A stretch of 64,000 nucleotides of DNA from Ehretia macrophylla (GCA_037974665.1 CM075775.1:64350644-64414643); one strand, 5' to 3'. Counted from the stretch's first letter, positions 47,475 through 58,565 are shown. Notes: generated by a model not told the origin, from the letters alone. Program-made: numbers and translations.

Positions 47475-49883
47475 TGTGATGCCCGAGATTTGAGCCGTAC
47501 ATTCATTTACTGTTGCATCTATTGTTTGCTCATTTCCTTATGTACTTTATTAATTGTCTTCTTTAGCTACTATTCATCCCGTTTTCAAACTATATTCTAT
47601 TAGTGAATTAGCATTTTTATTAAATCACATTAATTATTAGAGGAGTGGGAAAAATGTGCAATTGAGCTAGAGGCGATAGGAGAGCTCGTTTAGAAAATGT
47701 TTTTAATAGTTAAGTGGATAGTGTTACGTAACAAACTTAGAGATTTAAATAACTAACTTTACTTTTCACCTTAGGCTCATTTTTAAGTTAATAACGCGCA
47801 TTCTAGTGACCATTTAAATACCCAAACTTGACCCCACCTCAACTTAACCTTATATAATTCACCTAAGCTCATTCAAACACACAAAAAAAAGAGAAGAAAT
47901 GTGCAGGAATTACTGTAGCAGGGCTGAAAATACCAAAGGAGAACGAAAAAGGTGATTTTGCTCTTCAACTCTTCAAGCCAAGCCAATCCAAGCCTAGAGT
48001 TAGTAGTTTAGGGTGTGTGCAAGCTTCCTAGGTGCTCCTACGTGCATTGGTGAGGGATTTCATGGCTTATTTTCGCATTTTAGAATAGTTGCTATTTTCT
48101 TGATTTGTTAGAAATGATGTTAAATGCTATTGCAAGGCTCAAATAAGCTTATATATGTTGTGTACATGTAGTAGAGACCATATTTATGCTATTGTTTCTT
48201 GTATTAAACGGTAGAAATCGATAGTTAATTCGTAGGAGTGAATAGTGACAGAAATTCTAGGGTTTTGTGTAATCGCGAGTTTTAACTTGATTCAATGCTT
48301 CTAATAGATGCCTTAGGTGTTAATGAAGGTAGTCTAATAGCCCCGTGCACTTAAATTGCTCTAAAATCGCATAAAACGTAAAATAGTCGACTTTAAAAAA
48401 GGGGTTTCGGGGTTAGGATGAATTCGGGTGGATTCGGGCTTTACTTTTGGTATCCTTAGGCTACCTAGCTACTATAGAAGCTTTGCTAACCCTTGTTTGA
48501 AGCCCGGATGATGTATGTGTAGTTTAAAGCTATAAGAGAAAATTTAGGGCTTTCGAGGTAATTGTTGGTAATCGGGCTTAACTATGGGTTAAAAGGGTAC
48601 CTTAGGGGTTAATTAGAGGATTGATGTAGCTTCCCCTCGAATGTGAATCATTAATGTGAGTTTGGAAGAGAAATTGTTTGAATAACAAAGGGGTTTAGGT
48701 GCGATTTCGGTTGTTTTGCGCTTCTAAGACCTTGGCACAATTTCTTGGGTGTTTAAATGTGACTTCAAGTTGTTTTAGGGCGTTTGACATGATTCTATGC
48801 TTGTCTTGTATATGCTCCTTTGTAAAATTGCTTATTCGCTCTTATAATTGTTTCTATTCTAACTGCATTGAGGTCAACCTACTTTGTTGATCCTCCTACG
48901 TGTTATTGCTTATCTTATTGATATTAACTTGCCATTGTAAAGTGCATTGCATAGTGGTTGCGCAACCATAGTGTTAGGGGCGGATGTGTTGAATATCGGC
49001 TGGGCGGCAGAGGGCTTGCCAGTGGATATTCAAACTCCGTGCTCTATTCCCTCACTCGCCTGGTCCGGAGATTGCCAGGGGGTGTTAGGTCGTAGGATTA
49101 TCGGGGTACATCCGGAGTACACCCACTGGAGTGTTTGGGATTATGCCGGCTTATCATGCTCATGATCGTGGTTCGAGGAACGTGTTCGTGAATTGAAGAT
49201 TTGGTGTTGGGGTTAAGTGAAATGTATCCTTTTATTGTGTGGTTACTAGAGCTTGTTATTTCTGAATGATTAACTACTTTATTGTCCAATTGCTTTACTT
49301 GTTGCATTGCACGCCCCGGGAGACTTTATCCCTTACTGGGCAACAGTGGTTGCTCATACCTCGATATATGTTTCAGGAAGTGCTGAGGGTGAACCCCAAC
49401 TAGTTGAGGTGCTAGTGGAAAAAGGAAGAAGTTCAGACTGAGCCTTTGCCCTAGTTGTTGTGTGTTTGTTGTCTAAGGTGGATTTGCCTTCTTGTTGTTA
49501 CATGGTGTACTTGTATTGCTATAGCATGATCTATTTTGTGGCCTTAAGGCTATGTATATTCTTGTAGTTGCAAGTTGAAAGTTGTTGGTTGTAATGTTAG
49601 ATATGAGATATTATGGCTTGTAATAACTTATAATTCTCCTTTTAGTTCTTGCATGCTTGGGGGTTAGTTAGAAGGTTGGTAGAGTTTCCCTTTGAATTTA
49701 AATTATAAAAGCTTGTTTTAGTATATTGTGGCTATTTTGAGCATTTACAAGTTTGAAAAATGTCCGCGGTACAGAGGAAACTCTATCCGTTTTTCCCTAA
49801 AATTTTGTGACCGGGTTTGTTATTGGGTTGTGATTAGCATGGCTATTAGAGCCTCTGGTCTCCTGAGAGATTGGGGCGTTACA
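47475..49883 (+). repeat. Complete LTR, right copy
   Basis: 2409 bp, ending GGGGCGTTACA exactly at the truncated 5S copy 59. About 4 percent different from the middle LTR over the last 183 bp. Confidence 0.9.
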
Positions 49884-49975
49884 CCGGATCCCATCAGAAC
49901 TCCGAAGTTAAGCGTGCTTGGGCGAGAGTAGTACTAGGATGGGTGACCCCCTGGGAAGTCCTCGAGTTGTACCAT
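49884..49975 (+). pseudogene. 5S rRNA copy 59, 5' truncated by the LTR element
   Basis: Only gene bases 28-119 remain, joined directly to the LTR end. A-box and C-box are intact and unchanged; changes are t109a, c114t, c118a, c119t. With the start and upstream box gone it cannot make normal 5S rRNA, though transcription factor IIIA-type binding to the internal region could persist (inference). Confidence 0.95.
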
Positions 49976-50533
49976 CCTTTTCAATTTTTTCTACTCCGGT
50001 TAGGGTTACCAAGATATTTTATCCACCACATTTCTATTATCGAATCTCACGGCACCTTGGGCAAAACAACTTCGCTTCACGTGGAGGCTGGGCCAGCAAA
50101 CTGAGGGCCTAGGGCTTGTAACCAGGACTCCGTCGGTCCGGTGCCCATAACTTTTGATCCGTAAAGAGTTACGCGGCGCACAGCATACCATTGCAAAGCT
50201 CTCCGAGAGCTCTACGACGGGGGCAGCTGGCTTGCTTGCTTTGCCCTTTTTGGAGCACAAAATCGAACGTTTTCATCATTTTCGGGCCACTTTTATGTTT
50301 TTGCTCTGTTTTTCCGTCCCCGATTGTACGTCGTCAGTTGTTAAAAGGACGACAACCTTACTTGCAGGACATTAGAGGGCCCTACAATGCGTCGATATCA
50401 CGTCTTGCGAGGATGTTGCGTTGTTGAAGCGAATGGGTTGTCATTAAGCACATTGGGCCTTCTAAATGAGCCATCTCTCTAGGCTGGGACTGTGAACCGT
50501 TAACACATAAAAGAATTGTGCCCTCAACATGAC

Positions 50534-50652
50534 GGGTGCGATCATACCAGCACTAATGCACCGGATCCTATCAGGACTCCGAAGTTAAGCATGCTTGGGC
50601 GAGAGTAGTACTAAGATGGGTGACCCCCTGGGAAGTCCTCGTGTTGCACCCC
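50534..50652 (+). rRNA. 5S rRNA gene, copy 60
   Basis: Full length, 4 changes (c36t, a42g, g58a, g81a). Confidence 0.95.
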
Positions 50653-51131
50653 CGCTTTTCAATTTTTTTTGCTCCGGTTAGGGTTGCCAAGATACTTTAT
50701 CCACCATATTTCTATTATCGAATCCCACGGCACCTTGGGCAAGACAACTTCGCTTCACGTGGAGGCTGGGCCAGCAAACCGAGGGCGTAGGGCTTGTGAC
50801 CCAGACTCCGTCGCTCCGGTGCCCATAACTTTTGATCCGTAAGGAGTTACGCAGCGCACAGCATACCATTGCAAAGCTCTGCGAGAGCCCACAAACAGGG
50901 GCAACTAGTTTGATCGTGGAGCCCTTGTTGGAGCACAAAATTGAACTTTTTCATCAGTTTCAGGCCACTTTTCTATTTTTGCTCTATTTTTTCGTCCCGG
51001 ATCGTACGTCGTGAGCTGTTAAAAGGGCGACAACCTTACTCTCGGGACATTAGAGGGCTCTAAAATGCATCGATATCACGTCTTGCGAGGATGCTGCGTT
51101 GTTGAAGCGGATGGGTTACCGTTAAGCCCAT

Positions 51132-51150
51132 TGGGCCTTCTGAATGGGCC
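51132..51150 (+). promoter_or_regulatory. Paired TGGGCC motifs upstream of a 5S gene (reference unit)
   Basis: TGGGCC at 51132-51137 (-80) and 51145-51150 (-67) relative to the gene at 51212. The pair recurs in most units. TGGGCY is the plant site-II element bound by TCP factors in ribosomal protein promoters (known); a role here is inference. The segment also forms an inverted repeat GCCCATT (51126-51132) and AATGGGC (51143-51149) with a 10-bp loop. Confidence 0.55.
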
Positions 51151-51211
51151 ATCTCTCTAGGCTGGGACTGTGAACTGTTAACACATAAAGGAATTGTGCC
51201 CTCAACATGAT

Positions 51212-51330
51212 GGGTGCGATCATACCAGCACTAGTGCACCAGATCCCATTAGAACTCCGAAGTTGAGCGTGCTTGGGCGAGAGTAGTACTAAGAAGTATG
51301 ACCCCTTGGGAAGTCCTCGTGTTGCACCCA
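51212..51330 (+). rRNA. 5S rRNA gene, copy 61 (variant internal promoter)
   Basis: Full length. First member of a sub-family with a54g in the A-box and g81a, t84a, g86t in the C-box, ending CACCCA. Additional changes are a23g, g30a, c39t, g87a, c95t. Its spacer is chimeric: first half sub-family type, second half like the preceding unit. Confidence 0.92.
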
Positions 51331-51888
51331 CTTTTTCAATTTTTTTTGCTCCTGCTAGGGTTGCCAAGATACTTTATCCACCACATTTCTATTATCGAAT
51401 CCCACGGCACCTTGGGCATGACAACTTCGCTTCACGTGGATGCTGGGTCAGCAAACCGAGGGTGTAGGGCTTGTGACCAGGTCTCCGTCGCTCCGGTGCC
51501 CATAACTTTTGATCCGTAAGGAGTTACGCGGCGCACAGCATACCATTGCAAAGCTCTCCGAGAGCTCTACGACAGGGGCAACTAGTTTGCTCGTAGAGCC
51601 CTTTTTGGAGCACAAAATCGAACTTTTTCATCAGTTTTGGGCCACTTTTCTATTTTTGCTCTATTTTTCCGTCCCGGATCGTACGTCGTGAGCTATTAAA
51701 AGGACGACAACCTTACTCTCGGGACATTAGAGGGCCCTAAAACGCGTCGATATCACGTCTTGCGATGATGCTGCGTTGTTGAAGCGGATGGGTTACCGTT
51801 AAGCCCATTGGGCCTTCTGAATGGGCCATCTCTCTAGGCTGGGACTGTGAACTGTTAACACATAAAGGAATTGTGCGCTCAACATGAC

Positions 51889-51993
51889 GGGTGCGATCAT
51901 ACCAGCATTAATGCACCAGATCCCATCAGAACTCCGAAGTTAAGCGTGCTTGGGCGAGAGAAGTACTAGGATGGCTGACCCCCTGGGCACCCC
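51889..51993 (+). pseudogene. 5S rRNA copy 62 with a 14-nt internal deletion
   Basis: Gene bases 100-113 are missing, so CTGGG joins CACCCC. Other changes are c20t, g30a, t73a, g87c. Loss of most of helix V makes a normal RNA impossible, although A-box and terminator remain. Confidence 0.94.
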
Positions 51994-52550
51994 CCTTTTC
52001 AATTTTTTTTGCTCCGGTTAGGGTTGCCAAGATACTTTATCCCCACATTTCTATTATCGAATCCCACGGCACCTTAGGCAAGACAACTTCGCTTCACGTG
52101 GAGGCTGGGCCAGCAAACCAAGGGTGCGAGGCTTGTGACCAGGTCTCCGTCACTCTGGTGCCCATAACTTTTGATCCGTAAGGAGTTACGAGGCGCACAA
52201 AATACCATTGCAAAGCTTTCTGAGAGCTCTACGACGGGGCAACGAGCTTGCTCGTTGTGTCCTTTTTGGAGCCCTAAATCGAACGTTTTCATCAGTTTCA
52301 GGCCACTTTTCTATTTTTGCTCTATTTTTCTGTCCCTGATCGTACGTTATGAGTTGTTAAAAGGATGACAACCTTACTCTCGGGGCATGTTTCGGGCCCT
52401 AAAATGCGTCAATATCACGTCTTGCGAGGATGCTGCGTTGTTGAAGTGGATGGGTTACCGTTAAGCCCATTGGGCCTTTTGAATCGGCCATCTCTCTACG
52501 CTGGGACTGTGAACCGTTAACACATAAAGGAATTGTGCCCTCAACATGAT

Positions 52551-52669
52551 GGGTTCGATCATACCAGCACTAATGCACCGGATCCCATCAGAACTCTGAA
52601 GTTAAGCATGCTTGGGCGAGAATAGTACTAGGATGCGTGATCCCCTAGGAAGTCCTCGTGTTACACCCC
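52551..52669 (+). rRNA. 5S rRNA gene, copy 63 (diverged)
   Basis: Full length, 8 changes (g5t, c47t, g58a, g72a, g86c, c91t, g97a, g113a). Confidence 0.92.
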
Positions 52670-53200
52670 CCTTTTCAATTTTTTTTGCTCCGGTTAGGGT
52701 TGACAAGATACTTTATCCACCACATTTCTATTATCGAACCCCACGGCACCTTGGGCAAGACAACTTCGCTACACGTGGAGGCTGGGCCAGCAAACCGAGG
52801 CTGTAGGGCTTGTGACCAGGTCTCCGCCGCTACGGTGCCCATAACTTTTGATCCGTAAAGAGTTGCGCGGTGGACAGCATACCATTGCAAATCTCTCTGA
52901 GAGCTCTACGATAGGGGCATCTAGTTTGCTCGCTGTGCCCTTTTTGGAGCACAAAATCGAACGTTTTCATCAGTTTCGGGCCACTTTTCTTCATTTGCTC
53001 TATTTTTACGTCCCGGATCGTACGTCGTGAGCTATTAAAAGAACAACAACCTAACTCGCTGGATATTAGAGGGCCCTACAACGCGTCGATATCACGTCTA
53101 GCGAGGGTGCAGCGTTGTTATAGTGGATGGGTTGTCGTTAAGCCCATTGGGCCTTTTTAATGGGGCATCTATTTTGGGGTGGGACTGTGAACCGTTAACA

Positions 53201-53228
53201 CATAAAGGAACTGTGCCCTCAACATGAC
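53201..53228 (+). promoter_or_regulatory. Upstream Pol III promoter of 5S copy 64 (reference unit)
   Basis: CATAAAG at 53201-53207 (-28 to -22) serves as the TATA-like box, GC at 53215-53216 (-14/-13), and C at 53228 (-1). This layout (TATA-like at about -28, GC near -12, C at -1) is the one shown to matter for plant 5S genes. It recurs in nearly all units; some have T at -1. Confidence 0.8.
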
Positions 53229-53347
53229 GGGTGCGATCATACCATCACTAATGCACCGGATCCCATCAGAACTCCGAAGTTAAGCGTGCTTGGGCGAGAA
53301 TAGTACTAGGATGGGTGACCCCCTGGGAAGTCCTCGTGTTGCACCCC
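53229..53347 (+). rRNA. 5S rRNA gene, copy 64
   Basis: Full length, only 2 changes (g17t, g72a), with C at -1, intact A-box (about 50-64) and C-box (about 80-97), and a full terminator. The best overall candidate for an active gene when promoter and terminator are considered together. The product is the 5S rRNA of the large ribosomal subunit, made by Pol III with TFIIIA. Confidence 0.97.
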
Positions 53348-53349
53348 CC

Positions 53350-53364
53350 TTTTCAATTTTTTTT
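53350..53364 (+). terminator. Pol III terminator of 5S copy 64 (reference unit)
   Basis: T4 at 53350-53353 followed by T8 at 53357-53364, starting three bases past the gene end. Runs of four or more T on the coding strand stop Pol III. The same CTTTTCAATTTTTTTT pattern follows most copies. Confidence 0.9.
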
Positions 53365-53371
53365 GCTCCGG

Positions 53372-53379
53372 TTAGGGTT
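53372..53379 (-). promoter_or_regulatory. Telo-box core in the 5S spacer (reference unit)
   Basis: TTAGGGTT on the + strand, AACCCTAA on the minus strand, about 25 bp past the gene end and present in most units. It equals the core of the plant telo-box; protein binding here is not shown by sequence alone. Confidence 0.5.
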
Positions 53380-53568
53380 GCCAAGATACTTTATCCACCA
53401 CATTTCTATTATCGAATCCCACGGCACCTTGGGCAAGACAACTTCGCATCACGTGGAGGCTGGGCCAGAAATCCGAGGGCGTAGGGCTTGTGACCAGGTC
53501 ACTGTCGCTCCGGTGCCCATTACTTTTGATCCGTAAGGAGTTACATGGCGCACAGCATACGGTTGTAA

Positions 53569-53583
53569 AGCTCTCCGAGAGCT
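53569..53583. repeat. 15-bp palindrome in the 5S spacer (reference unit)
   Basis: AGCTCTC-C-GAGAGCT, a perfect 7-bp stem around one base, in mid-spacer of most units. One spacer deletion (27823) ends inside it. Confidence 0.7.
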
Positions 53584-53905
53584 CCACGACAGGGACAGCT
53601 AGCTTGCACGATTTGCACTTTTTGGAGCCCAAAATCACACGTTTTCATCAGTTTCGGGCCACTTTTCTAGTTTTGCTCTGTTTTTCCGTCCCAGATCGTA
53701 CGTCGTGAGCTATTAACAGGACGACAACCTTACTCGCTGGACATTAGAGGGCCCAACAATGCATCGATATCACGTCTTGCGAGGATGCTGCGTTGTTGAA
53801 GATGATGGGTTGTCGTTAAGCCCATTGGGACTTCTGAATAGGCCATCTCTCTAGGCTGGGACTGTGAACCGTTAACACATAAAGGAATTGTTCCCTCAAC
53901 ATGAT

Positions 53906-54024
53906 GGGTGCGATCATACCAGCACTAATGCACCAGATCCCATCAGAACTCCGAAGTTGAGCGTGCTTGGGCGAGAGTAGTACTAAGAAGTGTGACCCCT
54001 TGGGAAGTCCTCGTGTTGCACCCA
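53906..54024 (+). rRNA. 5S rRNA gene, copy 65 (variant internal promoter)
   Basis: Full length. Sub-family changes a54g, g81a, t84a, g86t, c119a, plus g30a and c95t. The terminator reads ACTTTTTCAATTTTTTTT. Cleanest member of the sub-family, and its spacer has the sub-family form GCAGTGAGCTTGC throughout. Confidence 0.93.
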
Positions 54025-54583
54025 CTTTTTCAATTTTTTTTACTCCTGTTAGGGTTGCCAAGATACTTTATCCACCACATTTCTATTATCGAATCCCACG
54101 GCACCTTGGGCAAGACAACTTCGCTTCACGTGGAGGCTGGGTCAGCAAACCGAGGGCGTAGGGGTTGTGACCAGGTCTCCGTCGCTCTGGTGCCCATAAC
54201 TTTTGATCCATAAGGAGTTACGCGGCGCACAGCATACCGTTGCAAAGCTCTCCGAGAGCTCTACGATGGGGGCAGTGAGCTTGCTCGCTGTGCCCATTTT
54301 TGGAGCCCAAAACCAGACATTTTCATTAGTTTCAGGCCACTTTTCTTATTTAGCTCTATTTTTTCGTCCCGGATCGTACATCGTGAGCTGTTAAAAGGAC
54401 GACAACCTTACTCGTGGGACATTAGAGGGCCCAACAACACATCGGTATCACATCTTGCGAGGATGCGGCATTGTTGAAGCGGATGGGTTGTCGTTAAGCC
54501 TATTGGGCCTTCTGAATGGGCAATCTCTCTAGGCTGGGACTGTGAACCATTAACACATAAAGGAATTGTGCCCTCAACATGAC

Positions 54584-54702
54584 GGGTGTGATCATACTAG
54601 AGCTAATGCACCGGATCCCATCAGAAATCCGAAGTTAAGCATGCATGGGAGAGAGTAGTACTAAGATGGGTGACCCCCTGAGAAGTCCTCGTGTTGCACC
54701 CC
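54584..54702 (+). rRNA. 5S rRNA gene, copy 66 (diverged)
   Basis: Full length, 10 changes (c6t, c15t, c18a, a19g, c44a, g58a, t62a, c67a, g81a, g98a). Confidence 0.91.
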
Positions 54703-55260
54703 CATTTTCAATTTTTTTTGCTCCGGTTAGGGTTGCCAAGATACTTTATCCACCAAATTTCTATTATCGAATCCAACGGCACCTTGGGCAAGACAACTTC
54801 ACTTCACGTAGAGGCTGGGCAAGCAAACCCAGGGCGTAGGGCATGTGACTAGGTCTCCGTCGCTCCGGTGCCCATAACTTTTGATCCTTAAGGAGTTACG
54901 TGGCGTACAGCATACCGTTGCAAAGATCACCGAGAGCTCTACGAAAATGGCAGCTCGCTTGCTCGCTCTACCTTATTTTGAGCCCAAAATCGAACGTTTT
55001 AATCAGTTTCGGGTCACTTTTCTATTTTTGCTTTGTTTTTCCGTCCCGGATCGTACGTCGTGAGCTGTTAAAAGGACGACAACCTTACTCGCGGGACATT
55101 AGAGGGCCCTACAACGCGTCGATATCACGTCTTGCGAGGATGCTGCGTTGTTGAAGCAGATGGGTTGTCGTTAAGCCCATTGGGCCTTCTGAATACGCCA
55201 TCTCTCTAGGCTGGGACTGTGAACCTTTAACACATAAAGGAATTGTGCCCTCAACATGAC

Positions 55261-55379
55261 GGGTGCGATCATACCAGCACTAATGCACCGGATCCCATCA
55301 GAACTATGAAGTTAAGCGTGCTTGGGCTAGAGTAGTACTAGAATGGGTGATCCCTTGGGAAGTCCTCGTGTTGTACCCC
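55261..55379 (+). rRNA. 5S rRNA gene, copy 67
   Basis: Full length, 7 changes (c46a, c47t, g68t, g82a, c91t, c95t, c114t); three are in the C-box. Confidence 0.93.
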
Positions 55380-55938
55380 TATTTTCAATTTTTTTTGCTC
55401 CGGTTAGGGTTGCCAAGATACTTTATCCACCACATTTCTATTATCCAATCCCACGGCACCTTGGGCAAGACAACTTCGCTTCACGTGGAGGCTGGGCCAG
55501 CAAACCGAGGGCGTAGGGCTTGTGACTAGGTCTCCATCGCTCCAGTGCCCATAACTTTTGATCCGTAAGAAGTTACGCGGCGCACAACATTTCGTTGCAA
55601 AGCTCTCTTAGAGTTGTACGATGGGGGCAGTCAGCTTCCTCACTGTGCCCATTTTCGGAGCCGAAAATTGAACGTTTTCATTAGTTTTGGGCCACTTTTC
55701 TTCTTTAGCTCTATTTTTCAGTCCCAGATCGTACGTCGTGAGTTGTTAAAAGGACGACAACATTACTCGGGGGACATTAGAGAGCCCTACAACGTGTCGA
55801 TATCACGTCTTGCGAGGATGTTGCGTTGTTGAAGCGGATGGGTTGTCGTTAAGCCCATTGGGCCTTTTGAATAGGCCATCTCTCTAGGCTGGGACTGTGA
55901 ACCGTTAACACATAAAGGAATTGTGCCCTCAACATGAC

Positions 55939-56057
55939 GGGTGCTATCATACCAGCACTAATGCCCCGGATCCCTTCAGAACTCCGAAGTTAAGGCTGCT
56001 TGGATGAGAGTAGTACTAGGACGGGTGACCCCCTGGGAAATCCTCATATTGCACCCC
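55939..56057 (+). rRNA. 5S rRNA gene, copy 68 (diverged)
   Basis: Full length, 11 changes (g7t, a27c, a37t, c57g, g58c, g66a, c67t, t84c, g102a, g108a, g110a). The following spacer has lost about 199 bp including the palindrome, giving a 479-bp unit. Confidence 0.9.
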
Positions 56058-56417
56058 CCATTTTCAATTTTTTTGGCTCTGGTTAGGGTTGCCAAGATAA
56101 TTTATCCATCACATTTCTATTATCGAACCCCACTGCACCTTGGGCAATACAACTTCACATCACGTGGAGGCTGGGCCAGCAAACCGAGGGCGTTTTTCTG
56201 TCCTGGATCGTACGTCGTGAGCTGTTAAAAGGACGACAACCTTACTCGTGGGACATTAGAGGGCCCTACAACGCATCGATATCACGACTTGCGAGGATAC
56301 TCCGTTGTTGAAGTCGATGGGTTATCGTTAAGCCCATTGGGCCTTTTGAATGGGCCATCTCTCTAGGCTATGACTGTGAACTGTTAACACATAAAAGAAT
56401 TGTGCCCTCAACATGAC

Positions 56418-56535
56418 GGGTGCGATCATGCCAGCACTAATGCACCAGATCCCATCAGAACTACGAAGTTAAGCGTGCTTGGGCGGGGTAGTACTAGGAT
56501 GGGTGACCCCCTGGGAAGTCCTCGTGTTGCACCCC
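56418..56535 (+). rRNA. 5S rRNA gene, copy 69 (118 nt)
   Basis: One base is missing in 69-72 (GCGGGGTAG); other changes are a13g, g30a, c46a. Confidence 0.92.
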
Positions 56536-57094
56536 CCTATTCAATTTTTTTGCTCCGGTTAGGGTTGCCCAGATACTTTTATCCACCACATTTCTATTAT
56601 CGAATCCCACAACACCTTGGGCAAAACAACTTCGCTTCACGTGGAGGCTGGGCCAGCAAACTGAGGGCGTAGGGCTTGTGACCAGGTGCCTGTCGCTTCG
56701 GTGCCCATAATTTTTTATAATTAATGAGTTACACGGTGCATAGTATTTCGTTGCAAAGGTCGCCGAGAGCTCTACGACGGGGCCAGCAAGCTTGCTCACT
56801 GCGCATATTTTTGGACGCCAAAATAGAAGATTTTCAGCAGTTTCGGACCAACTTTGTTATTTAGCTCTGATTTTTCGTCACGGATCGTGCGTCTTCAGCT
56901 GTTAAAAGGATGACAACCTTACTCGCAGGACATTAGAGGGCCCTACAACGCGTCGATATCACGTCATGCGAGGATGCTGCGTTGTTGAAGCGGATGGGTT
57001 GCCGTTAAGCCCATTGGGACTTTTGAATGGAACATCTCTCTAAGCTGGGACTGTGAACCGTTAACACATAAAAGAATTGTTCGCTCAACATGAT

Positions 57095-57213
57095 GGGTAC
57101 GATCATACCTGAACTAATGAACCCGATCCCATTAGAACTCCGAAGTTAAGCGTGCTTGGCCAAGAGTAGTACTAAGATGGGTGACCCCCTGGGATGTCCT
57201 CGTGTTGCACCTA
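57095..57213 (+). rRNA. 5S rRNA gene, copy 70 (diverged)
   Basis: Full length, 12 changes (g5a, a16t, c18a, c26a, g30c, c39t, g66c, g68a, g81a, a101t, c118t, c119a). Confidence 0.9.
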
Positions 57214-57770
57214 CCTTTTAAATTTTTTTTGCACCGGTTAGGGTTGCCAAGATACTTTATCCACCACATTTCTATTATCGAATACCACGGCACCATGGGC
57301 AAGACAACTTCGCTTCACGTGGAGGCTGGGTCAGCAAACCGAGGGCGTAGGGCTTGTGACCAGGTCTCCGTCGCTTCGGTGCCCATAACTTTTGATCCGT
57401 AAGGAGTTACGCGGCGCACAGCATACCGTTGCAAAGCTCTCCGAGAGATCTACGACGTGGGCAACCATTTTGCTCGCCGTGCCCTTTTTTGGAGCCCAAA
57501 ATCTAACATTTTCATCACTTTTGGGCCACTTTTCTTCTTAGCTCTTTTTTTTGTCCCGGATCGTACGTCGTGAGCTGTTAAAAGGACGACAACCTTACTC
57601 GCGGCATATTATAGGACTCTACAACGCGTCGATATCATGTCTTGCGAGGATGCTGCGTTGTTGAAGCGGATGGGTTGTCGTTAAGCCCATTGGGCCATCT
57701 GAATGGGCCATCTCTCTAGGCTGGGACTTTGAACCGTCAACACATAAAGGAATTGTGCGCTCAACATGAC

Positions 57771-57889
57771 GTGTGCGATCATACCGGCACTAATTCACCG
57801 GATCCCATCAGACCTCTGAAGTTAAGCGTGCTTGGGCGAGAGTAGTACAAGGATGGGTGATCCCTTGTGAGGTCCTCGTGTTGTTCCCC
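57771..57889 (+). rRNA. 5S rRNA gene, copy 71 (diverged)
   Basis: Full length, 12 changes (g2t, a16g, g25t, a43c, c47t, t79a, c91t, c95t, g98t, a101g, c114t, a115t). Confidence 0.9.
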
Positions 57890-58446
57890 CTTTTCAATTT
57901 TTTTGCTCTAGCTAGAGTTTCCAAGTTACTTTATCCACCATATTTCTATTATCGAATCCCACGGCACCTTGGGCTAGACAACTTCGCATAACGTGGAGGC
58001 TGGGCCAGTAAACCGAGGGCGTAGGGCTTGTGACTAGGTCTCCGTCGCTCCGGTGCCCATAAATTTTGATCTGTAACGAGTTACGCGGCGCCCAGCATTC
58101 CATTGCAAAGCTCTTTGTAAGCTCTACAACGGAGGCAGCCAGCTTGCTCGTTGTGCCACTTTTTGGTGCCCAAAATCGAACGTTTTCATCAGTTTCGGGT
58201 CACTTTTCATCTTTAGCTCTGTTTTTCCGTCCCGGATCGTACGTCGTGAGCTGTTAGAAGGATGACAACCGTACTCGTGGGACATTAGAGGGCCCTACAA
58301 CGCGTCGGTATCACGTCGTGCGAGGATGCTGAGTTGTTGAAGCGAATGGGTTGTCGTTAAGCCCATTGGGCCTTTTGAATGGGCCATCTCTCTAGGCTGT
58401 GACTGTGAACTATTACCACATAAAGGAATTGTGCGCTCAACATGAC

Positions 58447-58565
58447 GGGTGCAATCATACTAGCACAAATGCACCGGATCCCATCAGAACTCCGAAGTTA
58501 AGCGTGCTTGGGCGAGAGTAGTACTAAGATGGGTGACCCCCTGGGAAGTCCTCGTGTTGCACCCC
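58447..58565 (+). rRNA. 5S rRNA gene, copy 72
   Basis: Full length, 4 changes (g7a, c15t, t21a, g81a). Confidence 0.95.

Larger units (their letters stand above)
42861..49883 (+). mobile_element. Composite non-autonomous LTR element: partial LTR, core, LTR, core, LTR
   Basis: 7023 bp with a strict 3420-bp period: LTR ends at 43043, 46463 and 49883; LTR starts at 44055 and 47475. Each core begins with a methionine-tRNA primer-binding site and ends with a polypurine tract, so the direction is +. The cores are only 1011 bp and show no gag or pol domain, so the element depended on a partner in trans. The two complete LTRs are 2409 bp and both cores 1011 bp. Such tandem forms are known to arise when recombination between elements leaves a shared LTR. 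The left LTR keeps only its last 183 bp and there is no target duplication, so the left edge was rearranged after insertion. LTR ends GGGGCGTTACA and the long LTRs suggest a Ty3/gypsy relative (inference). LTR copies differ by about 4-7 percent over the last 183 bp, so roughly one to three million years old. Confidence 0.9.

Noticed and set aside
42861-49883. Helitron, LINE or host gene as source of the 7-kb insert
   Set aside because: The exact 3420-bp period with methionine-tRNA primer site after each GGGGCGTTACA end and a polypurine tract before each TGTG start fits only an LTR element.
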